64,000 nucleotides of DNA from Chryseobacterium wanjuense (GTDB lineage: Bacteria; Bacteroidota; Bacteroidia; Flavobacteriales; Weeksellaceae). Shown one piece after another: positions 9,416-18,591 of the stretch (position 1 is its first letter; every line of letters starts with the position of its first letter). Under the pieces are notes generated by a model that did not search any database, was not told the origin of the DNA, and was given only the letters and a program-made list of their open reading frames with translations. The position numbers were made by a program, and so were the translations under genes. The stretch is taken from contig NZ_FOIU01000001.1 of the NCBI RefSeq assembly GCF_900111495.1, positions 2,046,001 to 2,110,000 on the forward strand, read 5' to 3'.

Positions 9416-12400
9416 TTAAAAAGTATAGTTTACGCTTACTCCGAATATTCTCCCGCTGTAGGCTCGAAATAAGATCTTGTCAATATTCTTGTCATATTTA
9501 TCGGTAGCTCCGGGAAGAAGCTCGAGCATTTCCCGCTCTGTCTGAAGATTTCCGCCTTTTGACACCGAATAGGAATTGTAATTGTTGTAAAACTCTTTTA
9601 CCCTGTTGAAAAGGTTTCTTGCATTCAGCTTCACTTCTAAATTCCTGTCTTTAAGAAATTTATATGAAAGCTGCGCATCTGCGACTGCATAAGGTCTTTG
9701 TATTTCTTCCCCGTTGTAGCCATATCCTACTGTGATGTACTGATCGCCTTTTGCGTTGTATAAAAAGCTTATTCCCAACCTTTCCCCATCATACATTAAC
9801 CCTAAATTATAAGCATACGGAGTCTGCCCGTAAAGCGGCCTGTCTACTTCGTAGGTTGCGTCCTGATCTGTTGTTTCCGATTTGTCTTTAAAAGCAATGA
9901 CTTTGGTATCGTTATAGGTAAAATTTCCGCTGATAAAAAGCTTTTCAAGAAAAGTATCCGTTGCAATAAAACCGAGATTCTTTCTTACTTCAGCTTCAAA
10001 ACCTTTTAGTTTTGCATTTTTAGAATTTCCGTTGTAGAGATGTAAGTTTCCTTCATTGGAAATATAGCCTTCCCTTTCAATCGGCCTGTCGATGTTTTTA
10101 TAATACAATCCTGCAGAAAAAATCTCTCCCAAGCCGGGAAACCATTCAAATTTAAAATCGTAATTGTCGACTATTGATGAAACCATTTCCATATTATGAA
10201 TCAACCCGTTGGCAATGGGATCGAAATAAGGTAATCCCGTTCTTTCATTAAACTGCGGGCGAATCGCCATTCTGTTGTAAGCCAGTCTCACGTTAATTTT
10301 ATTGGTCGGGCTATACGTAAAGTTGGCAGAAGGCATAAATTGCCAGGGCTTATCTTCCACAGCGGTTTTGTATACATTTTGCGGATCACTCGGGTCGACC
10401 TGCTGGGAAATCAAATCATATTGAAAATACTCTGCCCTTAATCCCCAAACCAATCTCAGCTTATTTTTCCATCGATTATCAAACATGATAAATCCTGCAT
10501 GCTGCTCAACTTTTCCTTTGTATTGCTCGTCACTATAAAGCGGTCTCGTCTGCCATCCTATCCCGCCGGGAACATAATGTGAACCATCAAACCAATCGGA
10601 AAGCGCTCCGGGCATGGGCAAAATTTTAGTTCCGGCCACTTTTTCATCTACCCGCAACAGAAATTTCTGCTGCAAGTTGGTATTACTCTTTGATGCCCCT
10701 GCATATCCTATTTTTATATCATTTTTAAAATTTCCGGCATCTAAACTAAATTTTAATGAAGCTCCGTAATTATAATCTGTCTCTCGGTTTTCTATGAACC
10801 CTCTTGCAAAATCACTTGATGAATTGTTTACCTGATGATAGGCAATCGTTTCATTTCCAATAAAATTATAGAAAGTCTGATGCAGCGTGTAATCTTTGGT
10901 ATCGGATGCTACGCTTGTTCTTGCGGCAAACCAGTCGATATCTATATTTCCTATTTTATGGTTTCCTTCCAGTTTGTTCTGTAAAAGAGTCTGATAAACA
11001 GGATAATTGGCGTTGTCCGTATAAGGTCTGTCTAATGTTTTGATCTGTTCGGGATCATTGTTGGGGATAATTCCGTAATAGAAATAATTGTAGGCCAGTT
11101 CTGCATTGGCCGGCAAACCGCTTCCTCCTGAATATTCGTTCCAGCCTGTAATTCTTGTTACCGTATTGTCATAAATATGGGTATAAGAATTCCTGAACGA
11201 GAATCTGTTTTTTCCCAGCTGAAGCCCAAAGTTCATCATTCCTGCCACCGTCGAATTATAGGTGTATGAAGCCCCCTGATTTTTAAAATTGTAAAATTTC
11301 ACGGGAGATTCTTGGTAATCTTCTGCTTCAGGACTGGTAAGATAAGTGGTATCGAGCCAGTTTCCCCTTCCTGTATGGTCGATCTGAAGCTTGTTTTGTT
11401 CGTTTCTCAGGACTAAAGCGCCTGCAAATCCCCATTTATTATTATTTTTAAGTTTAAATGTTCTTCCTAAAGCCAGCTGCATATTAGATCCCATATCTGC
11501 CTTAGTGCGGTAATTGGTAAAATTATCATTGGTAAACTGCTTCGATTGCTCAAAAAACAGAGGATTTTCCCAGTTCATTGCCTTGAGACCCATCGGGAAA
11601 TCTCTTGTTCCGTCATCGTATCCGAAATAATCATATCTTCCTCTTTTGCGGGTCAGAAATTCTTTAAAAGTAGAAATATCATTATAAGAAGTTCCTAAAG
11701 TAACGGTCGTAAAATTCTCATTGGGAATATCTTTCGTTCTTACTTCCACATATCCTCCGGCGAAACTTGCGTTCATGTCGGGGGTTGCAGTTTTACTTAC
11801 CACCACACTTTCTACCATTGAAGTCGGGATAATATCAAATGAAAAATTCTGATTGTACGCTTCGGTACTCGGAAGATTGATCCCGTCCATTGCGGCGGTA
11901 TTCCAACGCTCCCCCATCGAACGGACTACGACGTATTTATTATCAATTGTGGTAATTCCCGTTACTCTTTTTAAAGTTCCTCCTACGTCGTTATCAGGTG
12001 TTTTAGAAATCTGTTCAGCGGAAATTCCGTCACTCATCTGCGCGGCTTTTTTTTGTTGAGCCAGTAATCCTGCCTGAGTATCTGCTTTGCGGGTTCCTGT
12101 GATCACCACTTCTTTAATGCTTGCCACGTTGTCTGAAACAGATTTCATGGCAAAAGAAACAGTGCGGGTTTCATTATTGTTTACCGCCAGTTTTTCTACG
12201 CGTAATGTATTGTATTTAGGTGCTTTTATGGTCAGCGTGTATACTCCGGATGGAAGTTCTATGACGAAATCTCCGTTATTATCCGTCACTGCATTTCTTC
12301 CTGCTGCGTTTACTTCGGCACCTGTCAAAGGATTTCCGATCTCATCCACAATTTTCCCGGAAATCTTACCGTTTCCCATGACAGAAACACCGGAACCTTC

Positions 12401-12703
12401 ATATTTAATTGAAATAAGGTCACCACGAAGGCGATACACTACCGGCAGCCCATTTGTAAGGTCTTTCAGGCAGCTGTTCAGAGGAACATTATCACACTTT
12501 ACACCTTTTACTTTTAATTCCTTGATATCTGCTTTAGAATAAGCCAGCCGCATCCCGGTTTTCCCGGCAAATTCTTCCAGTGCTTCAATTAACGGTTTTC
12601 CTCCCGGCACAGAAAACGATACTTTCTGTACCAATTCCTGTGCTTCTGCTGCTACAGTAAAGAAAATTGCCGCGACTGTAAGACCACATTTCAAACTTTT
12701 CAT
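9416..12703 (-). CDS. TonB-dependent receptor with STN signalling domain
   Basis: A 1095-residue outer-membrane receptor. Order: signal peptide (1-22), STN/secretin-TonB short domain (about 25-100), a carboxypeptidase-regulatory-like beta-sandwich (about 113-190, 'GKISGKIVDEIGNPLTGAEV'), plug ('ISKTPDNDVGGTLKRVTGI'), then the 22-strand barrel ending in 'VSVNYTF' with a C-terminal Phe. STN receptors report ligand binding to a FecR anti-sigma factor, and a fecR gene lies 56 bp upstream. There is no SusD next to it; a beta-helix lipoprotein follows instead. The substrate cannot be read from the sequence. Confidence 0.92.
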   Translation of the reverse strand: MKSLKCGLTVAAIFFTVAAEAQELVQKVSFSVPGGKPLIEALEEFAGKTGMRLAYSKADIKELKVKGVKCDNVPLNSCLKDLTNGLPVVYRLRGDLISIKYEGSGVSVMGNGKISGKIVDEIGNPLTGAEVNAAGRNAVTDNNGDFVIELPSGVYTLTIKAPKYNTLRVEKLAVNNNETRTVSFAMKSVSDNVASIKEVVITGTRKADTQAGLLAQQKKAAQMSDGISAEQISKTPDNDVGGTLKRVTGITTIDNKYVVVRSMGERWNTAAMDGINLPSTEAYNQNFSFDIIPTSMVESVVVSKTATPDMNASFAGGYVEVRTKDIPNENFTTVTLGTSYNDISTFKEFLTRKRGRYDYFGYDDGTRDFPMGLKAMNWENPLFFEQSKQFTNDNFTNYRTKADMGSNMQLALGRTFKLKNNNKWGFAGALVLRNEQNKLQIDHTGRGNWLDTTYLTSPEAEDYQESPVKFYNFKNQGASYTYNSTVAGMMNFGLQLGKNRFSFRNSYTHIYDNTVTRITGWNEYSGGSGLPANAELAYNYFYYGIIPNNDPEQIKTLDRPYTDNANYPVYQTLLQNKLEGNHKIGNIDIDWFAARTSVASDTKDYTLHQTFYNFIGNETIAYHQVNNSSSDFARGFIENRETDYNYGASLKFSLDAGNFKNDIKIGYAGASKSNTNLQQKFLLRVDEKVAGTKILPMPGALSDWFDGSHYVPGGIGWQTRPLYSDEQYKGKVEQHAGFIMFDNRWKNKLRLVWGLRAEYFQYDLISQQVDPSDPQNVYKTAVEDKPWQFMPSANFTYSPTNKINVRLAYNRMAIRPQFNERTGLPYFDPIANGLIHNMEMVSSIVDNYDFKFEWFPGLGEIFSAGLYYKNIDRPIEREGYISNEGNLHLYNGNSKNAKLKGFEAEVRKNLGFIATDTFLEKLFISGNFTYNDTKVIAFKDKSETTDQDATYEVDRPLYGQTPYAYNLGLMYDGERLGISFLYNAKGDQYITVGYGYNGEEIQRPYAVADAQLSYKFLKDRNLEVKLNARNLFNRVKEFYNNYNSYSVSKGGNLQTEREMLELLPGATDKYDKNIDKILFRAYSGRIFGVSVNYTF

Positions 12704-12759
12704 TTTACGCTCTTTAATTAAATTTTTTTTAATCTGATTATTAGTTTTTACCCTTAGTT

Positions 12760-13710
12760 TTATTTTTTAAGAATGTAGGTTGTCTCTTTTTCCTTTTTCA
12801 CGTCCAGTCCGAGTATGAAAGCGAGAGCTTCAATATTTTCATCCGTGCTTCCACCTGTAAAATCGGCGGTGATTTTTTTATCTGCCACTTCTTTAGGATA
12901 AATAATGCTGATGTTGTAGTTTTTCTGAAAAATTTCAGCTACTTCCCTTACCGTCACATCATTAAAGCTTAAAGACAATAAAGACGGCAAATACTTTTTA
13001 GATTTATTTTCCATTTTAAATGAAATAATAGCTGCGGTACGACTCACCCCGAAATTCGTCCATTTCTGATGAGGTTTAAGATAAGTCACAGGAACTCCGG
13101 TGTAGGAAACCGCTACTTTCCCTTCATAAAGATCCACGGCTTTTTCTCTTCCTGACTGGGTAATTTTAAAAACGGTTCCCAACACTTTGGTACTGAAACC
13201 ATCCGCTTTTACGATAAAAGGATGTTTTTTTGATTTAGCTACTGTGAAAATGGCATCCCCTTTCAGCTCCACCACTCTGGTATCGGCGGGAAAAGATTTT
13301 TCCACGGTCAATTCTGCGCCGGGAAATAAGGTCACTAAAGAACCGTCTGCCAGAAAAACCCTTTGATTTCCAGACTTTGCAAAGTAAACATCAGACTTAA
13401 AGAAAGTGTGGTAAGTGAAAACTCCTCCTAAGGTCATGAGAAGCAATATAGAGGCTGCGATTTGGTAGGTATACTTTCTAAAGCTGTTGGGATGGCTGAT
13501 GATGGCAGCCTGGGGAAAGTAAGACTCCAGAGTAAACAAAACTCTTTTTTTGGATTCTCTCATATGGTCTCTGTCCAGGTTTTTTTCTACCTCAATTTTC
13601 CATTGTTGTAAAACTTCCGTTTCCTTTTCGGAAATTTTTTCTTCGGAAACTTCTCTTTGCCAAAGTCTGAAAACAAAAGCTTCAATATCTTTATATTTTA
13701 GGTTTTTCAT
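12760..13710 (-). CDS. FecR family anti-sigma factor
   Basis: A 316-residue inner-membrane protein: cytoplasmic sigma-binding N-terminus (1-85), one membrane helix ('YQIAASILLLMTLGGVF', about 86-105), then a periplasmic FecR domain ('GNQRVFLADGSLVTLFPGAEL', 'VLGTVFKI', 'VDLYEGKVAVSY') and a C-terminal STN-like segment. It transmits the signal from the neighbouring STN receptor to the ECF sigma factor encoded divergently at 13952. It is the first gene of the fecR-receptor operon. Confidence 0.9.
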   Translation of the reverse strand: MKNLKYKDIEAFVFRLWQREVSEEKISEKETEVLQQWKIEVEKNLDRDHMRESKKRVLFTLESYFPQAAIISHPNSFRKYTYQIAASILLLMTLGGVFTYHTFFKSDVYFAKSGNQRVFLADGSLVTLFPGAELTVEKSFPADTRVVELKGDAIFTVAKSKKHPFIVKADGFSTKVLGTVFKITQSGREKAVDLYEGKVAVSYTGVPVTYLKPHQKWTNFGVSRTAAIISFKMENKSKKYLPSLLSLSFNDVTVREVAEIFQKNYNISIIYPKEVADKKITADFTGGSTDENIEALAFILGLDVKKEKETTYILKK

Positions 13711-13921
13711 AAAATACTTTAAAAATGTAAGTTCATCGTTCTATCTATAAGACTGTGAAAAAAGAAAACTTCCCTGGACCATTCTTAACATTCTATTCAC
13801 ATAAAAACCAACTCATTAACAGTTTCAGGATAATTTTCATCATTTCTCAACATTGGCTTCATATTCCGTCCCTGATTTTCAGAAATAATTAATTTTAAAT
13901 GAGCTAAAGTTCACAAAAAGT

Positions 13922-13944
13922 TAATTTTGCATTAGGTAATTTTG
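13922..13944 (+). promoter_or_regulatory. Two TAATTTTG -7-type elements before the ECF sigma gene
   Basis: TAATTTTG occurs at 13922-13929 and again at 13937-13944, both matching TAnnTTTG. The first leaves a short leader before the ATG at 13952; the second would give a nearly leaderless message. Which is used cannot be decided from sequence. Confidence 0.4.
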
Positions 13945-13951
13945 TACCATC

Positions 13952-14572
13952 ATGAACCCGACAGATTATACTTTATTGAAGAAAATAAAAACAGGCGACC
14001 GTACTGCTTTTATGACGCTGTATGAAAGGTACTGGGACAGTTTGTACAGCTTTGTTTTTGTGAGAACAAGGAACAAGGAGGTTGCGGAAGAGCTGCTGCA
14101 GAATCTTTGGGTAAAAATCCTTGAGAATACGGAAAGTATACAAACCGATGAACAGGAAACCGCAAAAGGCTACCTGCTGCGATACCTTCACTATAGGGTT
14201 CTCGATTATTATAACAGTTCTAAAATAACCTCTTCCAATATCAATATCGATGACTCGGAAGACCCGGTTGATATGATCGACACGGAGTACTTTGAAATTC
14301 TGGAGGAAAGTGAAATTTCAGCTTTGTTTACTATGATCGATCAGGTAGTTTCCCAGCTTTCCACGACGGAGCAGAAAGTATATGACATGAGAATCCGTAA
14401 AAATATGTCGGTCAATGAAACGGCTGAAGCCCTGGGAATAAGCAATAAAACGGTAAGTAATAAATTAAGTAAAACATTAAGCGAAATCCGTGAACAATTA
14501 AACCCAGAATATAAATCATCCAAAAAGCTTGTCGCATTGCTTTTATTCGTGGAAATGGTGGCGCAAGGTTGA
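13952..14572 (+). CDS. ECF RNA polymerase sigma factor
   Basis: A 206-residue sigma-70 family ECF factor. Region 2 is at about 10-75 ('FMTLYERYWDSLYSFVFVRTRNKEVAEELLQNLWVKI') and region 4 at about 125-180 ('LSTTEQKVYDMRIRKNMSVNETAEALGISNKTVSNKLSKTL', a helix-turn-helix). It is divergent from fecR and the STN receptor, its presumed regulator and target. A C-terminal extension of about 25 residues is mildly hydrophobic ('LVALLLFVEMVAQG'). Confidence 0.9.
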   Translation: MNPTDYTLLKKIKTGDRTAFMTLYERYWDSLYSFVFVRTRNKEVAEELLQNLWVKILENTESIQTDEQETAKGYLLRYLHYRVLDYYNSSKITSSNINIDDSEDPVDMIDTEYFEILEESEISALFTMIDQVVSQLSTTEQKVYDMRIRKNMSVNETAEALGISNKTVSNKLSKTLSEIREQLNPEYKSSKKLVALLLFVEMVAQG

Positions 14573-14700
14573 AAATTAACTCCAATTTTTACTATATTTA
14601 AATCGGGGTGAAAATTTTTTAAGCATTTATATTCTTTTTAAATTAATATTTAGCCTTTATTTTTCTATATTCATTAATATATTTGCTAAAAAAATAAGAT

Positions 14701-17700
14701 TTGCAAAAAAATATACTGTTTATATTCTTTATTGTTGTTTTTTTTACCGTTCGCAGTCAAAAGCTTAGCATTCAGTTTTTTAATACTGATAACGGGCTTC
14801 CTCAAAACAGCGTAAAAGATATCATAAAAGATAAATACGGCTTTATATGGATGACCACCGAAAACGGGATTGTAAGATATGACGGTACCAATTTTTTAGT
14901 CTACAAAAATTTTCCTCTTACCAGCCAGCGGTTTACCTATTTTTATGGACATCCGGAAAAAGACAGTGTCTATACAACCGGCGATTACGGAAAAACGATC
15001 TTATTGCACGATAAACTTCCAAAGGTTACAAAAATTGCAAAAAACACCTTATTTCTTATTAAGGACAACAGCGGACATCTTCTGTATTGCACCAATTATA
15101 GTGGTGGCGCTACTGCGGGTGTAAAATTTTTCATGAATTTTAAAAAAGGGAGATATTATTTAACGGATACGGGTTTAGGATATACCCATTTCGGCTCAAA
15201 GGGAGAGATAAATTTACCCATCAAACCGCTTCTTAACGCTGTTCCGCAGGTTTTTGCGCTTAATGAAATACTCTTTTACAGAGATATTCAATCGAAAAAA
15301 GTGGTAAAAATAGAAAAAGGGAAAATTACCGGTTCTTATCAGATTCCACTACTGACCGATCCTCACAGCAAAATCCTTTGGAGCCAGGCGAATAATCAGG
15401 TTTTTATCATGAATAAAAGCACCATGTATACCTGTGATTATGAAAATGGAGAATTAAAAGTATCCAGACTTTTTAAACTTGATAAAGTAAAGGATGAAAA
15501 TTTCATCAGCGCTTATTATGACAAATCTTACAAAAAATTCTATCTCGGGAGCAGCATAGACGGCTTGCAGATCATCAGCTTACCCGATTTTACGACGGTC
15601 AGCAGACCGCCTTCAGAACCCGAATCCAATTTTTATGCTCTTCTTCCTTATAACAGTTCTTCCGTCATTACTACTTTTGGGGAAATCTATGACCGGAACG
15701 GTATGGTAGATAATAAGCATTTTAAAAATACAAGTTCATACTTTTTAAGCTATGATCATTCCGGAAATATCATGACACAAAAGACTGATGAGGTAATGGT
15801 CTATCAAAAAACATCTTCCTTCACCCATGCTATTCCTATAAAAGACATTGAGTTGTCTGATTTCTTCTTCGATGATCATCGGTATTACGGATTGCTTCAG
15901 GAATTTAAAAATGATAAAACACCCCGGTTCAACACCTTTCTTACGATCTATAAAGACAAATCTTTCCGATTTCCGGGGAAAAAAGTTTTTATCAACTCTG
16001 AACCGACAAAATTTGTAAGACTGGATCAAAATCACATCATCGTCGGAACCATAAAAGGTCTGTATAAGATCTCCTTAAAAACCAATACGATCTACGATCT
16101 GACGGGGAAAGATGAATTGCTCATCCGAAATATTATTAAATCAAAAGATGGAAATATTTGGGTAATGGCCTTAGGAAAAGGACTTTTTCTGTTGAAAAAC
16201 AATCACCTTGTTAAAATGCCTTTGGATGTAAACAATAATATTTCTTCGGCACACGGAATTTTGGAAGATTCGAAAGGATTTTTCTGGATTCCCACCAACA
16301 ACGGGCTGTATAAAGTTCCTGAGAGGCAACTTTTGCAATATGCCCGAAACAGAAAATCGAGGGTCGATTATTACCGTTTTGCCAAAGATTCAGGTTTTAA
16401 TACCAATGAATTCAATGGTGGAAGTAACCTCTGCGGAAGCCAATTGGCCAATGGAGATTTTGTATTGCCTTCATTAAACGGGCTGGTTTTCTTTAATCCA
16501 TTAAAAGTAAATACCTACTACCCCAAAAATATGTATATCGAAAGGGCTTCAATTGATAATAAACTGCAGTATTTTAAAGAAAATTTATATTTGGAACAGG
16601 AATTCAGCCGGGTGGATATTTTCATTGATGTGCCTTATTATTCTAATCCGGACAATCTTGTGATAGAAGCGAAACTCGACAGAATGACCAATGCAAAATG
16701 GGAACCCATCGGGAAAGACGGAAAATTTTCTATCTCGAATCTGGGCTATGGCAACCATACTTTTGTTGTAAAAATGCTGGTTTCCGACAGTGGAAAATTT
16801 ATTTATAAAAAGATTAATGTCATTATTCCGCCTTATTTTTATCAGACATTATGGTTTAAAATATTTACCCTTTCCATTTCATTATTGCTGGTCTATTTGC
16901 TGATCCGATGGAGAATAAGCTTTCTGAAAAAGAAGAACCATGAACTGGAAGAAATTGTAAAATCCCGTACCAAAACCCTTTCGGACACGGTTGATAAATT
17001 AGAAATCACAAAAATAAAACTTCATAAAGAGGTCGAGCAGCAAAAAAAACTCATCGGTACGATTACCCATGACATTACCACGCCGGTGAAATTCATTGCT
17101 ATGACCGCAAAAGAAATTTTGGACACCCATGATCTTTCGACGCCGCGTGCTGAAAAAATCCTGAACTCGATCTATAAATCTTCGGATCAATTGTATAATT
17201 TTACCATTACGTTAAAAGAATATGCCGATATATACACCCATCACAGATCAGATGAAAAGGAAATTTATTCGCTGTATCAACTGATAGAAGAGAAAAGAAT
17301 ACTTTTTAATGAAATAGCTGAGAAGAAGAATACCGTCATCCGCAACCATGCAGACCGGGCTTTATTGATCAACATCAGCAAAAATATCCTGTCTGCGATC
17401 GTTCACAATCTGATGGATAATTCTGTAAAATATACAGAAAACGGAATCATCACCATCGAAAGTCATGTTGAAGGTGAAAATATTAACCTATTAATTACAG
17501 ATACCGGAATTGGTATGGACGACAAGAAAATAGAATATTACACAAAACTTCAGGATAATATCGAAAACGAAAAGCTATTATTACAAAAATACGGAATGGG
17601 GCTTCACCTTGTGCTGCAGCTGCTTCAGATGATCGAAGGGAAAATAATTTTTACAAAAAACCACAGCAAGGGAACTTCTTTCCGACTGATTTTAACAAAT

Positions 17701-17712
17701 AAAAAAAGATGA
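14701..17712 (+). CDS. Two-component sensor histidine kinase with periplasmic propeller
   Basis: A 1003-residue membrane kinase with a TTG start; no in-frame ATG lies nearby before the signal sequence. Order: signal peptide (1-19), two-component-regulator beta-propeller repeats (about 25-640, e.g. 'NGLPQNSVKDIIKDKYGFIWMTT', 'ILEDSKGFFWIPTNNGLY'), a Y_Y_Y-type domain (about 640-715), one membrane helix (about 718-740), a coiled coil, HisKA with phospho-accepting His790 ('THDITTP'), then HATPase ('HNLMDNSVKYTENG', 'DTGIGMD', 'GMGLHL'). Unlike HTCS proteins it has no receiver of its own; the receiver gene overlaps it by 4 nt. Confidence 0.92.
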   Translation: MQKNILFIFFIVVFFTVRSQKLSIQFFNTDNGLPQNSVKDIIKDKYGFIWMTTENGIVRYDGTNFLVYKNFPLTSQRFTYFYGHPEKDSVYTTGDYGKTILLHDKLPKVTKIAKNTLFLIKDNSGHLLYCTNYSGGATAGVKFFMNFKKGRYYLTDTGLGYTHFGSKGEINLPIKPLLNAVPQVFALNEILFYRDIQSKKVVKIEKGKITGSYQIPLLTDPHSKILWSQANNQVFIMNKSTMYTCDYENGELKVSRLFKLDKVKDENFISAYYDKSYKKFYLGSSIDGLQIISLPDFTTVSRPPSEPESNFYALLPYNSSSVITTFGEIYDRNGMVDNKHFKNTSSYFLSYDHSGNIMTQKTDEVMVYQKTSSFTHAIPIKDIELSDFFFDDHRYYGLLQEFKNDKTPRFNTFLTIYKDKSFRFPGKKVFINSEPTKFVRLDQNHIIVGTIKGLYKISLKTNTIYDLTGKDELLIRNIIKSKDGNIWVMALGKGLFLLKNNHLVKMPLDVNNNISSAHGILEDSKGFFWIPTNNGLYKVPERQLLQYARNRKSRVDYYRFAKDSGFNTNEFNGGSNLCGSQLANGDFVLPSLNGLVFFNPLKVNTYYPKNMYIERASIDNKLQYFKENLYLEQEFSRVDIFIDVPYYSNPDNLVIEAKLDRMTNAKWEPIGKDGKFSISNLGYGNHTFVVKMLVSDSGKFIYKKINVIIPPYFYQTLWFKIFTLSISLLLVYLLIRWRISFLKKKNHELEEIVKSRTKTLSDTVDKLEITKIKLHKEVEQQKKLIGTITHDITTPVKFIAMTAKEILDTHDLSTPRAEKILNSIYKSSDQLYNFTITLKEYADIYTHHRSDEKEIYSLYQLIEEKRILFNEIAEKKNTVIRNHADRALLINISKNILSAIVHNLMDNSVKYTENGIITIESHVEGENINLLITDTGIGMDDKKIEYYTKLQDNIENEKLLLQKYGMGLHLVLQLLQMIEGKIIFTKNHSKGTSFRLILTNKKR

Positions 17713-18323
17713 TTAAAAACATTCTTATTGCCGACGATCATGATATCGTACTCGTAGGAACAAGTATAATTCTGGAATCCAGAGTTCAGAATGCAGTGAT
17801 AGATCAGGCGGAAGACTACCCCGAAACACTGGAAAAAATCGCAGTAAAAAAATACGATCTCGTCATCCTGGACATCAATATGCCGGAAAGTAAAAATAAA
17901 AAAATGATCTCCGAAATCAGGGCTATTGATCCGGACATCAAAATCCTGATATTTTCTGCTTATGAGGAGGAAATTGCCGTACAGTACATCAAGGAAGGCG
18001 CAAACGGATACGTCAGCAAACTGAGTAAATCCGAAGAAATATCCGACGCTGTGAACAAGGTCTTTTCCGACGGATATTACTACCCTTCCAGTATTGTAAG
18101 CCAGCTTTTCAACGAATCGCCGATGGATCTTATTAAAAATTTGTCTGAGAGAGAATATGAGATTTTCAACCTAATGGTGAAGGGCTATGGCAATCTTGAG
18201 ATTTCAAATAAAATGGGAATCCAGATGCCGACCATCAGTACTTACAAAAAGAGAATCCACAAAAAACTTAAAACCAATAATATCGCAGATCTTATCAAAC
18301 TTTACCATACTTATATGGCGTAA
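17709..18323 (+). CDS. LuxR/NarL-type response regulator
   Basis: A 204-residue response regulator. The receiver domain (1-120) has acidic pocket 'DDHD' and phospho-acceptor Asp55 in 'VILDINMP', and the C-terminal LuxR HTH lies at about 140-200 ('LSEREYEIFNLMVKGYGNLEISNKMGIQMPTI'). Its ATG overlaps the end of the kinase gene (ATGA), so the pair is translationally coupled and surely cognate. The repeat array directly downstream (18328-18422) is a candidate target. Confidence 0.95.
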   Translation: MIKNILIADDHDIVLVGTSIILESRVQNAVIDQAEDYPETLEKIAVKKYDLVILDINMPESKNKKMISEIRAIDPDIKILIFSAYEEEIAVQYIKEGANGYVSKLSKSEEISDAVNKVFSDGYYYPSSIVSQLFNESPMDLIKNLSEREYEIFNLMVKGYGNLEISNKMGIQMPTISTYKKRIHKKLKTNNIADLIKLYHTYMA

Positions 18324-18327
18324 TTAC

Positions 18328-18422
18328 TTCTACAACATAATTCACATTGTGTAGAATTTTTTCTACACGGTTCTTTATTTTATTCTACAAAATAGATTAT
18401 TCTCTGTAGAATAATTTCTATA
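18328..18422. repeat. Phased TTCTACA operator array (55-bp unit, two copies)
   Basis: The heptamer TTCTACA or its complement TGTAGAA occurs at 18328(+), 18350(-), 18361(+), 18383(+) and 18405(-), and as TTCTATA at 18416(+). The steps are 22, 11, 22, 22 and 11 bp, so all copies lie on one helix face. The second triple repeats the first at exactly +55. The middle pair (18349-18368) also forms an 8-bp hairpin and could weakly terminate the response-regulator message. The likely role is a binding array controlling the surface-protein gene at 18592. Confidence 0.65.
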
Positions 18423-18452
18423 ATTTTACATTACCATTAAATAACAAACATT

Positions 18453-18460
18453 AATATTTG
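18453..18460 (+). promoter_or_regulatory. Candidate -7 element of the 18592 gene
   Basis: AATATTTG differs from TAnnTTTG at one position. It lies about 26 nt beyond the last two array repeats, the same geometry as the other regulated promoters in this region. Confidence 0.35.
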
Positions 18461-18591
18461 TTAATACTGCAATAAATTAGCAATAAAAGTTTAATATAAA
18501 CTAAAAATCAGCAATTTAAAATTCATGCATTTCAATTGAATTTAAATGATCTTTTTGAATGAAAGTCTAAGCTATTAAAAACAAAAAACAA

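Noticed and set aside
14701..18323. Hybrid two-component system (HTCS) controlling a polysaccharide locus
   Set aside because: The kinase protein lacks receiver and AraC domains; the receiver is a separate LuxR-type protein, and no SusCD genes are adjacent.
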